The notes under the pieces: model-generated
Databases searched by the model: none
Seen by the model: only the letters and a program-made list of their open reading frames with translations
What the model was told of the DNA's origin: nothing
In this document: positions 45,889 to 56,440 of the stretch, one piece after another
Position numbering within the stretch: the stretch's first letter is position 1
How the letters are laid out: every line of letters begins with the position of its first letter
Program-made: the position numbers and the translations under genes
Assembly: GCF_002836415.1 (NCBI RefSeq)
Contig: NZ_PJBP01000179.1
Span: 62,001-126,000 of the forward strand
Length of the DNA: 64,000 bases
Origin: Psychromonas sp. MB-3u-54
GTDB lineage: Bacteria > Pseudomonadota > Gammaproteobacteria > Enterobacterales > Psychromonadaceae
Direction of reading: 5' to 3'

Positions 45889-46914
45889 TTAAATAACCAG
45901 GCTTACGATCTTATTTCTGCCGCGGTTTTTCGCCTTGTACATTAACTTGTCTGCCTGCTCATAAATCGCTGCCATACTTTGATCCTTATGTTTAATAGTC
46001 ACTATGCCGAGCGAAATAGTTAATAACTGATGGTTGTCATTATGAAAATGGGGAATCGCTAAATCTTCGACACCTTGGCGTATCTTATTGGAAAATCCGC
46101 GGGCGCTCACTTCATCATTAGCATAAAATAACAAACCGAATTCTTCCCCGCCTAATCGAAAGATATAATCATCGGCACGCAATAAACGCTTTTGCAGAAA
46201 ACGGGACAATAAAATAAGTGCATTATCCCCGGCCATATGGCCATAATGATCATTAAAACTTTTAAAATTATCAACATCAATAATTGCAAAGTTTAATAAT
46301 CGTGTTTGCCGTTTGGCAATGCTTAAGCTGGTTACAAATATATCGTTAAATTTTCGCCTGTTATATAATCCGGTTAATGGATCAGTGGCAGAATACATTT
46401 CTAATTGTTGACTTTTTTGTTGTAACGCCAGCTTCTGGTTTTCTAACTCAGTCACATCAAGCATCACCCCCACAATACCGACCACATTATTTTTCCGATC
46501 GTGTACCGAAGCTTTGTGAAACAAATAAATCCGCACTAAACCATCGGCACAATTGACCGATGATTGATAAACCTGCTTACCCGGTTTTTTGAGCAAAGAC
46601 TGATCTTTAGCATGATATACCTTAGCTAATTCGTTAGGTATGTAGGGTGCTAAATCAAACAAAGAATTATTCACTACCTCCTCTTTACTCACGCCAAAGA
46701 TGATCTCTGCAAAACTATTATTACAATTTTTATAGACTCCCTGATTATCTTTAAAAAACATGGGGGTAGGAAGAGTATTAGCCAAGGTTTGCAAAAAATA
46801 AGAGTCTTTAGAGTCTTTAAATGATTTATTGGTTAAAAGATCGGACTGCTTGAGCTTTTTTTCAAGCAAGTTAACTTTTGCTTCTAATTGTTGATGGGTT
46901 AAATTTTTATTCAT
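45889..46914 (-). CDS. PAS-GGDEF diguanylate cyclase
   Basis: Makes cyclic di-GMP. The 341-residue cytoplasmic protein has an N-terminal coiled coil (about 8-25), a PAS domain (about 40-155, with PTPMFFKDNQGVYKNCNNSFAEI), a linker helix, and a GGDEF domain starting DPLTGLYNRR. The active-site motif is G255-G-E-E-F259 and a RxxD inhibitory site (R246-A-D-D249) sits five residues before it, so product inhibition is expected. No EAL domain or membrane segment. It lies alone, leftward, downstream of the sortase kinase. Confidence 0.93.
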   Translation of the reverse strand: MNKNLTHQQLEAKVNLLEKKLKQSDLLTNKSFKDSKDSYFLQTLANTLPTPMFFKDNQGVYKNCNNSFAEIIFGVSKEEVVNNSLFDLAPYIPNELAKVYHAKDQSLLKKPGKQVYQSSVNCADGLVRIYLFHKASVHDRKNNVVGIVGVMLDVTELENQKLALQQKSQQLEMYSATDPLTGLYNRRKFNDIFVTSLSIAKRQTRLLNFAIIDVDNFKSFNDHYGHMAGDNALILLSRFLQKRLLRADDYIFRLGGEEFGLLFYANDEVSARGFSNKIRQGVEDLAIPHFHNDNHQLLTISLGIVTIKHKDQSMAAIYEQADKLMYKAKNRGRNKIVSLVI

Positions 46915-47880
46915 CGAGTATCCAAATAGTGCGCTTAGAATAATTAATGTGATTTCATACCAATCACATTAACTTAACCCTGCATATGCACGGGTTAAAA
47001 TTAATTCGAGTGTCCTTGTTAACCACTAACATCCTGTTATTCAAACTATTTGGTCAGCTAAAAAGTTTAAAATTATTATACCTGATATCTGATATCTGAT
47101 TCCTCCGAACCTAATTATTGAGCATAAAAGCTGATAACTTTTTGATCCTTCTATGATAAATGATTTCTTGAATTAAAGCATTAAAATAACGTTCCTAACG
47201 CCGTATCCTCCAAAAAAATAATGGACTTGCCATCAAGTCACTTAGGATCATAAACAAGATTTTAACCTGCATTCTCATTGATCATTATCTATCCTGTTTA
47301 AGGTAAAATATTTTCATTAAGACTATTGTTAAAACGGAGTAAATCCTATAAGCAATGACTAGAATTCAGCCTATTATAAGGAAAATGTAAATGATGAATA
47401 TTTCAAAATAAAAATAGTTTATTGAATAGTGAATAAGGTTTTATAAAAATAAAGGGCCATTATTTTTATAAAAGACCTTAAAATCCCGGCGATTTTCTTT
47501 ATTCTTCATTCTTGCTATTCATCAATTAACCACCAGCAGCAAATCGCAGGCAGCAAAAATTATTCATTTCAATATGATGGCGGACTGATTACAAACGGCC
47601 CGGCTTTAATCACTACTGTGATACCAAATGCATTAATAAAGTGATCCGATTTACTATTCAAAATCATCCCGGCGGTTTTGTGAGCGTAAATTTAATGGTG
47701 GTCTTATTTGAATGCCAACTAGCACCAACCATGACAATAAACGTATCGCTCGTAGGGTGTCTGCTCAGATACTAAGCTGCCGCTTATTCGCTGCACCGAT
47801 TGCCGCTGCCTTTGAGTTCCACTTGCGTAATAGGTGCATAACTGGCCAAAGCCCCCTTCAGCCGTATTATGGTGAGAGAG
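46915..47880. other. 966-bp gap with degenerate repeat and transposase remnants
   Basis: No intact gene. It holds a degenerate copy of element C (46956-47085, with ATACCAATCACATTAA and CATCCTGTTATTCA), a half copy of another ATACCAAATGCATTAA element at 47620, and a short IS630-like remnant. A 66-codon plus-strand frame at 47712 is not credible. Confidence 0.6.
47664..47747 (-). pseudogene. short IS630-family transposase remnant
   Basis: Minus-strand codons read DTFIVMVGASWHSNKTT and then IKFTLTKPPG-stop. The first part resembles the IS630 transposase motif around VMVxDGASWH with the Asp step lost. Only about 28 codons remain and stops interrupt upstream. Low confidence because the stretch is short. 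Confidence 0.3.
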
Positions 47881-49026
47881 TTATAAGCTGGCGGGTAATT
47901 CGCGCATCATAGAGAAAGCTTTGCTCATATGTTGCTCAGTCACAATAAAACCAATTAGCTTTTTGTCGCTGTCATAGGATTTAACACAGCACCCCTGTGC
48001 ATCAATATCAATTTGCCAACTATCAACGCCAATAACCGTTTGTCCTGACATCTGCATCGGCAATTTAGGTGTTTTAACTTTGATCAACATCGCGGGCAGT
48101 TTTAATGTTGTTTGCTGCGCTAATAATGTTTTTGCCAGTGCATTCGCACTAAGCAGTATAGGCTGCAGATAAGCCATTACTTTGCCGTTAATTTCGGCGC
48201 AGTCCCCTAAAGCATAAATATTTTTCTTGGATGTTTGCAGCTCCAGATTGACCACTATCCCTTTATTAGTCTGCAGCTCAGCCTGTTTGGCCAGCGCTAT
48301 ATTAGGCCGAAGTCCTGCAGCAGAAATAACACAATCTACTTGATATTGTTGCCCCGAATTTAATAGAACATTAATACCCAACTCTGATTTAGTTAAGGAT
48401 TTAACCGTATCCCCCAACGCCAGTAAGCTCCCTGATTTAATCAAGCTTTTTTGCAGCTGCAATGCAATAAATTCCGGCAGCATTGTTGCCATCAGCGAAG
48501 CACAGGGATCGGCAATAATCACCTTTTTCCCGCTGCTGTCTAAATCCATTGCCAACTCAGTACCAATCAAACCGCCACCGATAACCAGCACCGATTTAGC
48601 CTGCTGAATTTTCAATTGCGCGGCTTCGAACTCCTGCAGACCATTGAGAGTCAGTACCTGATCAACGGCATCTCCTTCCATGCTTGGAATAATAGCCTTG
48701 GCACCCGTTGCCAGTACCAATTTTGAATAATGCAATGTCTCACCCTCGACAGAAATACTTTGTTGTTCGGGGTTTATTGTCGATACCGCGGTAAACGCAT
48801 GCAGGGAGATTTGATACTCCCTGGCAAATTCCTCTCCGCTCATGCGGATCAAGTCAGCACAGGATTGCTGTTTTGAAAATACGTGGCTGAGATCAGGTTT
48901 ATTATAATCGTGACCCTGATCATTAGTAAAAACATGAATTTCCTGCTGCTGATCAGTGCGGCGCAGGGTTTTAATAAGTTGATAAGCAGCAAAACCACTG
49001 CCGATAATAAATATTGGCGCGCTCAT
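47881..49026 (-). CDS. norW: flavorubredoxin NAD+ reductase
   Basis: Passes electrons from NADH to the rubredoxin centre of NorV for nitric oxide reduction. The 381-residue protein has an N-terminal FAD-binding [25 protein letters not shown], the NAD-binding [17 protein letters not shown], and the second FAD motif [14 protein letters not shown]. It matches the NorW branch of rubredoxin reductases. It overlaps norV by four bases. Confidence 0.93.
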   Translation of the reverse strand: MSAPIFIIGSGFAAYQLIKTLRRTDQQQEIHVFTNDQGHDYNKPDLSHVFSKQQSCADLIRMSGEEFAREYQISLHAFTAVSTINPEQQSISVEGETLHYSKLVLATGAKAIIPSMEGDAVDQVLTLNGLQEFEAAQLKIQQAKSVLVIGGGLIGTELAMDLDSSGKKVIIADPCASLMATMLPEFIALQLQKSLIKSGSLLALGDTVKSLTKSELGINVLLNSGQQYQVDCVISAAGLRPNIALAKQAELQTNKGIVVNLELQTSKKNIYALGDCAEINGKVMAYLQPILLSANALAKTLLAQQTTLKLPAMLIKVKTPKLPMQMSGQTVIGVDSWQIDIDAQGCCVKSYDSDKKLIGFIVTEQHMSKAFSMMRELPASL

Positions 49027-50561
49027 GATGCTTTTACCGCTTTAAGGGGGGTAAATACATCTTTTCCTAGCGCACATTCAGGGCAGAGGAAATAATCCGG
49101 CAGATCAGCCCAGGCGGTATTAGGCTCCACTCCCTGATTGGGTTCACCCATAGCGGGATCGTATACCCAGTTACACACGGTACATAACATGCTTTGCTGC
49201 GCATCTATGGCCGCTGATTTTTCATTTACCAAAGGCACAATTTCTTGAATATTTTCGGCCGGTGCCATATTCTGCGTTTGCTCAGTGGTTGCAGTGACAA
49301 TTGCAGCAGGGGCTGATTGCGCAGCTAAAGGTTTTATAACCAATGGTTCAATATTATCTAAAGGGTGCAGTGCCCAGCTTTTAGCAATAATACGGCCATG
49401 CTCACGGCATTCAAGCATCGCTTTACCATCGGGCCGCCATTTTGTTTTCAGAGAAATCGACGTTTCAAAACCGGCATCCATTAGACGGGTATGGATTCGG
49501 TCAACCGCGCCGCCATTCCAACCATAACTGCCAAATGCGGCGGCTTTTTTATTTCTAAATCGCAGACCGCTGATCTCTTCCAGCATACCGGCCACCTTAG
49601 GCATCATGACATTATTCATGGTAGAAGAGCCGACTAATATGCCTTTTGAGCGGAATGCACTGGTCAGTATGTCATTTTTATCTTGACGTGAAACATTAAA
49701 GACTTTAACCGCTACCGCAGGGTCAATATCATGAATACCCTGAGCAATGGCATCGGCCATCATGCGCGTATTATTAGACATAGAGTCATAGAAAATAGTA
49801 ATACGGTCTTCCTGATAAGCATCGGCCCACTCTAAATATTTATGAATGATTTGGGTCGGATTATCCCGCCAAACAACACCGTGCGCCGTGGCTATCATAT
49901 CAACGGGCAGATTAAAGCTAAGCACCTCTTTTATTTTTGCGGTCACTAGTGGACTAAAGGGCGTTAATATATTGGCGTAATAACGCTGACATTGATCCAT
50001 CAGTTCATTCTGATCAACTTCATCATTAAACAGATGCTCATCACAATAATGTTGACCAAAAGCATCATTACTGAATAATACCGCATCGCCGGTCATATAA
50101 GTCATCATACTGTCGGGCCAATGCAGCATTGGCGTTTCAATAAAAACAAGTTGCTTACCATTACCGAGGTCTAAACTATCACCGGTTTTTACGGTCCGGA
50201 AATTCCATTCAGGGTGGTGATGGTGCCCCACGATAGAATCAATGGCATTTTCAGTACAATATATGGGTGTATTCGGGATTTTAGCCATTAAGGCTGCTAA
50301 TGCGCCGGAATGATCTTCTTCAGCGTGATTCGTGACAATATAATCGATGTCCTTAAGATCGATTTCCATTTCTAAATTCTGTAAAAATTGCAGACTAAAA
50401 CTCTCTGCAACGGTATCAACTAAAACGATTTTTTCTTCACGAATCAAATAACTGTTATAACTTGTTCCCTTGGTTACTTTATACTCAGTACCGTGAAACT
50501 CCTGAACTTCCCAATCGCGTTGACCTACCCAGTGAATATTGTTTTTAACATGAATTGTCAT
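49023..50561 (-). CDS. norV: anaerobic nitric oxide reductase flavorubredoxin
   Basis: Reduces NO to N2O under anaerobic conditions. The 512-residue protein has a metallo-beta-lactamase-like di-iron domain with ligands H79-x-E81-x-D83-H84 (in [10 protein letters not shown]), a flavodoxin domain binding FMN (about 255-395, [22 protein letters not shown]), a variable Ala/Glu-rich linker, and a C-terminal rubredoxin with CTVC and CPEC pairs. All centres are intact. First gene of norVW, divergent from norR, with sigma-54 promoter and NorR sites upstream. Confidence 0.97.
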   Translation of the reverse strand: MTIHVKNNIHWVGQRDWEVQEFHGTEYKVTKGTSYNSYLIREEKIVLVDTVAESFSLQFLQNLEMEIDLKDIDYIVTNHAEEDHSGALAALMAKIPNTPIYCTENAIDSIVGHHHHPEWNFRTVKTGDSLDLGNGKQLVFIETPMLHWPDSMMTYMTGDAVLFSNDAFGQHYCDEHLFNDEVDQNELMDQCQRYYANILTPFSPLVTAKIKEVLSFNLPVDMIATAHGVVWRDNPTQIIHKYLEWADAYQEDRITIFYDSMSNNTRMMADAIAQGIHDIDPAVAVKVFNVSRQDKNDILTSAFRSKGILVGSSTMNNVMMPKVAGMLEEISGLRFRNKKAAAFGSYGWNGGAVDRIHTRLMDAGFETSISLKTKWRPDGKAMLECREHGRIIAKSWALHPLDNIEPLVIKPLAAQSAPAAIVTATTEQTQNMAPAENIQEIVPLVNEKSAAIDAQQSMLCTVCNWVYDPAMGEPNQGVEPNTAWADLPDYFLCPECALGKDVFTPLKAVKAS

Positions 50562-50609
50562 AATAATACCTTATATTTTGATTAACATAATTTGCTTTAG
50601 TATAGAGAT

Positions 50610-50626
50610 AGCACTTTCCATGCCAA
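50610..50626 (-). promoter_or_regulatory. sigma-54 promoter of norVW
   Basis: On the minus strand TTGGCATGGAAAGTGCT has GG and GC elements separated by ten bases, as at -24/-12 promoters. It lies about 50 bases upstream of the norV ATG. Confidence 0.8.
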
Positions 50627-50678
50627 AGTTACAAGTAGTTGTTATATAACAATTTAATTTTAAATTAAATTTAAAATT

Positions 50679-50734
50679 GTCATAAAGACAGTCATCATGT
50701 ACAGTCAATATGACAATGAGATTGTCAAAAAGAC
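50679..50734. promoter_or_regulatory. three NorR enhancer sites
   Basis: GTCATAAAGAC (50679-50689), GTCAATATGAC (50704-50714, a perfect GTCA-N3-TGAC) and GTCAAAAAGAC (50724-50734), evenly arranged between norV and norR. E. coli also has three sites in this position. Confidence 0.8.
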
Positions 50735-50763
50735 ACTACCCTTGCACTGGAAAAATTAATAAA

Positions 50764-52317
50764 ATGAAAAATGCACATGATGAACTGACCCAACTTGCAC
50801 TTGATCTCACCCTGGGCGTCTCCAGTGGGGATCGTTTTCGACGTCTATTAGCCACTATTCGACAATTATTTAATTGCGATGCATCCGCACTTTTAGTTTT
50901 CAAAGAACAACAATTTTCTCCTCTGGCCATTGATGGATTAGCCGAGGAGGTCCTAGGGCGCCGATTTAGTATTGAAGATCACCCGCGTTTAGAGGCGATC
51001 GCAAGAGCGGGTGATATTGTGCGCTTTCCTGCCGACAGTCAGTTAGCTGATCCCTATGACGGTTTAATCCCCAATCATGAAGGCGAATTACAGGTCCACT
51101 CCTGTATTGGTTTTCCCTTATTAGCCAATGACCGTTTAATTGGTGCCTTAACCATTGATGCCTTTGATCCCAGCGCCTTTGAGGCTTTCACCAATAATGA
51201 ACTGCGTATTATCAGTGCACTCGCGGCGGCCAGTCTGTATACCTCTCTGTTAATACAAAAATTAGAAAATCAAATTGGGGTTATTCCGCAATCACAACTG
51301 TTAAGTAACCCGGACAAAAAAAACAGCATTGAAATGATTGGTAACTCAGCGGTCATGACCGAGCTGCAGGCGCAAATAAAAGCCGTTGCCAATACGGATC
51401 TATCGGTACTTATCACCGGAGAAACAGGCGTCGGTAAAGAATTAGTGGCAGCGTCGCTGCATGCGCAATCCTTACGTAATGAACAAACGCTGGTTTACCT
51501 TAACTGCGCGGCTTTGCCCGAGAGCGTGGCTGAAAGTGAATTATTTGGGCATGTAAAAGGGGCATTTACAGGCGCAATAAGCCATCGCCGGGGGAAATTT
51601 GAACTCGCCGATAACGGCACGCTTTTTCTGGATGAAGTGGGTGAATTACCCCTGTCGTTACAGGCGAAATTATTACGTGTTCTGCAGTACGGTGATTTAC
51701 AACGTGTTGGTGATGACCGCAGCCTTAAGGTTAATACGCGTATTGTGGCTGCGACTAATCGCGCGCTGCATGAAGAAGTTAAAGCGGGACGTTTTCGGGG
51801 CGATCTTTACCACCGGCTCAGTGTTTTTCCGATCCACGTTCCCCCTTTGCGGGAGCGTGCTAAGGACGTGATATTATTGGCCGGTTTTTTTGCTGAAAAG
51901 TCTAAAAACAAACTGGGTATAAGCAATATTAGTATCGACCCCGAGGTGATTCAAATTTTTTTACACTACGCTTGGCCGGGTAATATTCGAGAATTGGAGC
52001 ACGCAGTAAACCGCGCTGCGGTGATTGCAAAATCACAATCGCAAAGCAGCTATATTGTTCTTCAGGCTGAACATTTTATAATTAACTCGCAGGTTGATAA
52101 TGACGGCGAGCAGAATAATGAAGAGCATCAAAATAGTGCCGTCCATTTGCGAATAAACTTGCGTCAGGGGCTGCGTGAAGCAACGGATGCGCTGCAGCTA
52201 AGCATGCTCAAACAGGCATACCAGGAGAATAACCACAATTGGGCAGCGGCGGCAAGGCAGTTACAAATCGATACGGGTAATCTGCATCGTTTAGCCAAAA
52301 GACTGAAATTAAAGTGA
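50764..52317 (+). CDS. norR: anaerobic nitric oxide reductase transcription regulator
   Basis: NO-sensing sigma-54 activator of norVW. The 517-residue protein has an N-terminal GAF domain (about 10-175) with LAIDGLAEEVLGRRFSIEDHPRLEAIARAGDIVRFPADS, which is highly similar to E. coli NorR. The AAA+ domain has Walker A GETGVGKE (219-226), the GAFTGA loop (266-271) and LFLDEVGELPL. A Fis-type HTH lies at the C-terminus (NHNWAAAARQLQIDTGNLHRLAKRL). I chose ATG 50764; the 18 upstream codons overlap NorR sites and have no family similarity. Confidence 0.95.
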   Translation: MKNAHDELTQLALDLTLGVSSGDRFRRLLATIRQLFNCDASALLVFKEQQFSPLAIDGLAEEVLGRRFSIEDHPRLEAIARAGDIVRFPADSQLADPYDGLIPNHEGELQVHSCIGFPLLANDRLIGALTIDAFDPSAFEAFTNNELRIISALAAASLYTSLLIQKLENQIGVIPQSQLLSNPDKKNSIEMIGNSAVMTELQAQIKAVANTDLSVLITGETGVGKELVAASLHAQSLRNEQTLVYLNCAALPESVAESELFGHVKGAFTGAISHRRGKFELADNGTLFLDEVGELPLSLQAKLLRVLQYGDLQRVGDDRSLKVNTRIVAATNRALHEEVKAGRFRGDLYHRLSVFPIHVPPLRERAKDVILLAGFFAEKSKNKLGISNISIDPEVIQIFLHYAWPGNIRELEHAVNRAAVIAKSQSQSSYIVLQAEHFIINSQVDNDGEQNNEEHQNSAVHLRINLRQGLREATDALQLSMLKQAYQENNHNWAAAARQLQIDTGNLHRLAKRLKLK

Positions 52318-52384
52318 CTAGGACTGCCGTCCTCAATAGACTTCAAATGCGCTTTTATCCTGCAACTGCCTTCTCAGGCGGTTA

Positions 52385-52430
52385 TGTAGACCACTCATTA
52401 AGTGTACTATTTAGGCGCAGGCAAAACGAA
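52385..52430. repeat. degenerate fragment of element C
   Basis: TACTATTTAGGCGCAGGCAAAACGAAT resembles the segment near 18070 and its inverted partner near 19930. It lies just upstream of ltaE. Confidence 0.35.
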
Positions 52431-52471
52431 TAATAACCAAAATGGATAATAACCAAGGAGATAAACCACTA

Positions 52472-53485
52472 ATGATTGATTTTCGCTCTGATACCGTCAC
52501 CCTTCCATCGCCCGCCATGCTGCAGGCGATGATGAATGCCCCGCTTGGCGATGACGTTTATGGTGACGATCCCACCGTCATCGATTTAGAACAGTGGGCT
52601 GCACAACAACATGGCTTTGAAGCGGCCATTTTCTGCAGCTCCGGTACGCAGGCAAACCTGTTAGCACTGATGGCACACTGTGAACGGGGTGATGAATACC
52701 TTTGCGGTCAGCAGGCACATAATTATAAATTTGAAGGCGGCGGCGCGGCGGTATTAGGATCTATTCAACCACAGCCAATCGACAATGAAAATGACGGTTC
52801 ACTGTCCTTTGCAAAACTGACCTCTGCTATTAAACCTGTCGATCCGCATTTTGCCCGTACGACATTATTAAGTCTTGAAAATACGATCAATGGCAAAGTA
52901 CTGTCACTTGCTTATCTGCAGCAGGCACGCGAATTTGTCAACCTGCATGCCTTACAGCTTCATCTTGACGGTGCCCGAGTATATAACGCCGCCACTGCCT
53001 TAGGTGTTGATATTAAAGAAATCAGTCAATATTTTGATTCAATGAGCATCTGTTTATCAAAAGGGTTAGGCGCACCCGTCGGTTCCCTATTGTTAGGTGA
53101 CAAGAAATTAATCGCCAAAGCGCGGCGCTGGCGTAAAGTATTAGGCGGCGGTATGCGCCAGGTGGGTATTTTGGCAGCGGCAGGCAAGTATGCCTTAACC
53201 GAGAATGTCACACGTTTAGCGGCAGATCATGCTAATGCCCGTTATCTTGCCGAGCAGTTATCATTACTCGAGGGGGTTAGCGTCAATCCGGCGTTAGTGC
53301 AAACCAATATGGTTTTTGCCAAACTTGATCCTGCCATCAATCAGCAGAAATTACAGGATACTTTAAAAGCGCAGGGTATTTTATTCGCCGCCGGCAACCC
53401 GGTTCGTTTAGTGACTCATTTGGGTATTAGTCGAATCGACATTGAGACCTTTTTAACGGTCTTAAAACAGGCTTTAAAAATATAA
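52472..53485 (+). CDS. ltaE: low-specificity L-threonine aldolase
   Basis: PLP-dependent cleavage of L-threonine and L-allo-threonine to glycine and acetaldehyde. The 337-residue protein starts MIDFRSDTVTLPSPAML, has GDDVYGDDPTVIDLE, FCSSGTQANLLALMAH, HLDGARVYNAATAL and the PLP lysine K197 in SICLSKGLGAPVGSLL. Length matches E. coli LtaE (333). I chose ATG 52472, which fits the family and has an AAGGAG upstream, over an ATG ten codons earlier. Confidence 0.95.
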   Translation: MIDFRSDTVTLPSPAMLQAMMNAPLGDDVYGDDPTVIDLEQWAAQQHGFEAAIFCSSGTQANLLALMAHCERGDEYLCGQQAHNYKFEGGGAAVLGSIQPQPIDNENDGSLSFAKLTSAIKPVDPHFARTTLLSLENTINGKVLSLAYLQQAREFVNLHALQLHLDGARVYNAATALGVDIKEISQYFDSMSICLSKGLGAPVGSLLLGDKKLIAKARRWRKVLGGGMRQVGILAAAGKYALTENVTRLAADHANARYLAEQLSLLEGVSVNPALVQTNMVFAKLDPAINQQKLQDTLKAQGILFAAGNPVRLVTHLGISRIDIETFLTVLKQALKI

Positions 53486-53529
53486 TAAATTGCTCTTTGT
53501 TAAGCTTTCAGAGCGGCTATTAACCCGGT

Positions 53530-53556
53530 AAACAGGCCCCAGGGCCTGTTTAATTT
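53530..53556 (+). terminator. terminator of ltaE
   Basis: AAACAGGCC CCAG GGCCTGTTT followed by AATTTT: a nine-bp GC-rich stem with tetraloop. It lies between convergent genes. Confidence 0.75.
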
Positions 53557-53571
53557 TATCCGCTCCCGGTT

Positions 53572-54048
53572 TCAGTTGTCGCCTGCCAATTGATCTAATA
53601 ATTTCACAATATTTTGTTCATAGAGAGCAACTTCACTCTTTTTAAAACCAAGGTGTTTATTCGCCAGCTCGCCATTACCGGAAAACAGATAAGAGCTCGG
53701 CATAGCCGTAATTTTATATTTTTGCGCCTTAATACCTTTAGGATCAGAGTACAGCAGAAAATCCGCGGGAAAGGCTTTAATAAATTGACGGGCTTTGTTT
53801 GAATCTTGATCAAGGTTGACTGCAATAATAACCAGTCCTTTGTCCTGATATTTGTCGTGCATCGCATTTAACCACGGGAAAGACTGCCGGCATGGCCCGC
53901 ACCAGGATGCCCAAAAATCCATGTAGACCACTTTATTATGATACTCGCCAAGATCAAGCTCACTTAACCATTGCTGTTGCCGCGCAACCGTTATATTGCT
54001 ACTTAATAAGATAATTAAAACGGTTGCGAATTGCACAAAGCGGCTCAT
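53572..54048 (-). CDS. exported thioredoxin-like (TlpA/ResA-type) protein
   Basis: A 158-residue periplasmic thiol-disulfide protein. It has a signal peptide (about 1-22), then KVVYMDFWASWCGPCRQSFPWL with the redox pair C50-GP-C53, AVNLDQDSNKARQFI, and the cis-Pro region ITAMPSSYLFSGNG. It belongs to the TlpA/AhpC-TSA-like group; it could reduce cytochrome c apoproteins or act in general thiol repair, which is not decided by the sequence. Convergent with ltaE and divergent from pyrC. Confidence 0.9.
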   Translation of the reverse strand: MSRFVQFATVLIILLSSNITVARQQQWLSELDLGEYHNKVVYMDFWASWCGPCRQSFPWLNAMHDKYQDKGLVIIAVNLDQDSNKARQFIKAFPADFLLYSDPKGIKAQKYKITAMPSSYLFSGNGELANKHLGFKKSEVALYEQNIVKLLDQLAGDN

Positions 54049-54334
54049 AGTGTCTCTTTTTAATGATAGTTTACTCGAGTATCGTCTTAAATATTAAATT
54101 TCCCTTATTATGTTAGTACGTTACGGGCAATATTAATGTGAATCAGTCGACACTGTAAAATGTTTCCCCAGTGGAAATAAACGCTGCCATCCTGAAACCT
54201 TAATGCCCGCTGCTGTGATGATACACAGAGGGATTCGGCGTTAACTGCAAGGTGCAGGTCAATGAAGCATAAAATTGCCTTTAGTTCACCGCCGGATACT
54301 TGTAAAATAGTTAAAAATTAACGGAGATAATTCA

Positions 54335-55366
54335 ATGACCACAACAATGACAATAACCCGCCCCGATGATTGGCACGTGCATTTGCGCGACGGTGAAGTA
54401 TTAAAGGACACCGTGCGTGACACCAGCCGTTATATGGGCCGTGCGATTATCATGCCTAACCTTGTGCCGCCCGTAACGAATACAGCATTAGCACTTGCAT
54501 ACCAGGCCAGAATTTTTGCGACACAGCCTAAGGCTGGCTTTAAACCATTAATGACCCTCTATTTAACCGATAGCACCAGCGCTGATGAGATAAAAAAAGC
54601 CAAAGCATCGGGACAAATTTATGCGGCCAAATTATACCCGGCAGGTGCCACCACCAACTCAGACTCAGGTGTCACCTCGGTTGAAAAAATAAAAGATGCC
54701 CTGCAGGCGATGCAGGAAGTCGGCATGCCGCTACTGATTCACGGTGAAGTCACCGCCAGTGAAATTGATATTTTTGACCGTGAAGAGATTTTCTTAAAGA
54801 AAGTCCTTGCGCCAATCGTTGCAGCCTACCCTGAGCTTAAAATCGTTCTGGAGCATATCACCACGGCGAATGCGGTAGATTTTGTTAATAATGCAAACGA
54901 CAATGTCGCAGCAACTATTACCGCCCACCATTTAATGTTTAACCGCAACCATATGCTAGTGGGTGGAATACGTCCGCACTTATACTGTTTGCCTATTTTA
55001 AAGCGTAATATTCACCAGCAAGCATTAATAAAAGCGGCAACCGGTGGCACTAAAAAATTCTTCTTAGGCACAGATTCTGCTCCACACGCCGATAACCGTA
55101 AAGAAGCTGCCTGTGGTTGTGCGGGATGTTATACCGCTCATGCGGCCATTGAATTATATGCAGAAGTCTTTGAACAAGCTGGCGCATTGGATAAGTTGGA
55201 AACCTTTGCCAGTTTTAATGGCCCTGATTTTTATAATCTGCCTCGTAATGACGATACGATTACCCTTGAAAAATCCGCTTGGAATGTGCCTGCTTCAATG
55301 AATTTTGGTAGCCAACAAGTGGTGCCGATTAAAGCCGCTGAAAAAATGCTTTGGAAAGTGCTGTAG
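54335..55366 (+). CDS. pyrC: dihydroorotase
   Basis: Third step of pyrimidine synthesis, closing carbamoyl aspartate to dihydroorotate. The 343-residue type II enzyme has the zinc ligands H14 and H16 in [10 protein letters not shown], the carboxylated Lys99 in [17 protein letters not shown], the further ligands in LIHGEV and LEHITT, and the catalytic Asp in GTDSAPH. Length matches E. coli PyrC (348). ATG 54335 follows ACGGAGATAATT. A strong hairpin follows the gene. Confidence 0.97.
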   Translation: MTTTMTITRPDDWHVHLRDGEVLKDTVRDTSRYMGRAIIMPNLVPPVTNTALALAYQARIFATQPKAGFKPLMTLYLTDSTSADEIKKAKASGQIYAAKLYPAGATTNSDSGVTSVEKIKDALQAMQEVGMPLLIHGEVTASEIDIFDREEIFLKKVLAPIVAAYPELKIVLEHITTANAVDFVNNANDNVAATITAHHLMFNRNHMLVGGIRPHLYCLPILKRNIHQQALIKAATGGTKKFFLGTDSAPHADNRKEAACGCAGCYTAHAAIELYAEVFEQAGALDKLETFASFNGPDFYNLPRNDDTITLEKSAWNVPASMNFGSQQVVPIKAAEKMLWKVL

Positions 55367-55382
55367 ATAATTTTTTTAATTT

Positions 55383-55426
55383 CGGCACAAAAAGCGAATA
55401 ACTGTTTTTACTCACTTTTTGTGCCG
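55383..55426 (+). terminator. hairpin after pyrC
   Basis: CGGCACAAAAAG / CTTTTTGTGCCG, a perfect 12-bp stem with a 20-base loop, starting 17 bases after the pyrC stop. No long T-run follows. Confidence 0.55.
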
Positions 55427-55585
55427 TTGCTGCATTATTTTGCAAAATGCAGCGCAACTGCCTAAGTACTCACCCGAAAATTTATGATATTAAAGGGCGC
55501 CTTTATTGAGTAAATTGCTCAAAAATACTGAGAAATTTATGTAAGAGTACCTAGATAGTTTTATAAAAATGAATTAAAACTATTA

Positions 55586-56179
55586 TTAGCTAAGTCCTGC
55601 AGGCATTTTCTTGATAAATTGCGTTAATAGGACAATACGTACCCCATTCACACGACCTTCAATCTGTTCCGAATTATCCGTTAGTGAGATATTACGCACC
55701 GGCGTACCGCGTTTAGCGGTAAAGCTACTGCCTTTCACATCCAGATCTTTAATTAAAGTAACGTTATCACCTGCGGCCAGAACAGTACCATTTGAATCAC
55801 GCGTCGCGGCAACTTCTTCGATTTGATCCGCAGCAACATTGTAATCGGCCCAGGCTTTAGTTTCATCTTCCATGTACATCATGTCTAACAGGTCATGTGC
55901 CCAACCTTCGTTTTTAGCGAGTCTGGTTAACAGACGAAACGCCAGCACTTGAACAGCCGGTACCTGACTCCACATGCTGTCATTAAGACAACGCCAATGA
56001 TTACTGTCCATCTCGGTATTTTTTTCAATTTGTGGTAAACAGGTAGCACAGACTAAAACCGATTTGTCAGAGTTAGGCTCCGCCACCGGCGGTACCTCGA
56101 AAACAGCTAAGTCAGAAGTGCAACCACAAAGTTCACAAGCAGCATTGCTACGTTCTAATAGCGCTTTTTTAATCGGCAT
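55586..56179 (-). CDS. PhnA/YjdM-domain zinc-ribbon protein
   Basis: A 197-residue protein. The N-terminal zinc ribbon has ACELCGCTSDLAVF and VLVCATCLPQI (two CxxC pairs). The C-terminal PhnA/YjdM domain (about 125-195) has VLAAGDNVTLIKDLDVKGSS, KRGTPVRNISLTDN and EQIEGRVNGVRIVLLTQFIKK. The middle (about 60-115) is longer than in E. coli YjdM (111 residues). Despite the phn name, the family is not proven to act on phosphonates. Alone, leftward. Confidence 0.85.
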   Translation of the reverse strand: MPIKKALLERSNAACELCGCTSDLAVFEVPPVAEPNSDKSVLVCATCLPQIEKNTEMDSNHWRCLNDSMWSQVPAVQVLAFRLLTRLAKNEGWAHDLLDMMYMEDETKAWADYNVAADQIEEVAATRDSNGTVLAAGDNVTLIKDLDVKGSSFTAKRGTPVRNISLTDNSEQIEGRVNGVRIVLLTQFIKKMPAGLS

Positions 56180-56201
56180 AATAAGTCCTTTAAAGGAGGT
56201 G

Positions 56202-56243
56202 TACCCACATTACTTGAAGGTAGATCTGCAAGTAATTGGGGTA
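56202..56243. repeat. 42-bp palindrome, collapsed element B ends
   Basis: TACCCACATTACTTG and CAAGTAATTGGGGTA face each other with a 12-base centre. The arms match the element B terminal repeats. It lies just upstream of the yjdM-like gene. Confidence 0.6.
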
Positions 56244-56440
56244 ACAAAATAAGATGGCGCTATTATGCCCCTCTTTAAGCATAAAAAAAAGTTTGATTAG
56301 TCGCTCATTTATTCAGTAAATATATTTATAAAATTCATTATTTATGTAGCAAATGACAATATTACTTACCTGATACCAAAAGAACTAAAAATATGATCAC
56401 CCTTGCTGGTTAAAATTATCCCTAACTGCGTTGTGAGTTT

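Noticed and set aside
47712-47912. 66-codon plus-strand frame upstream of norW
   Set aside because: Overlaps the norW 3' end and decayed repeat sequence, with no coding signal.
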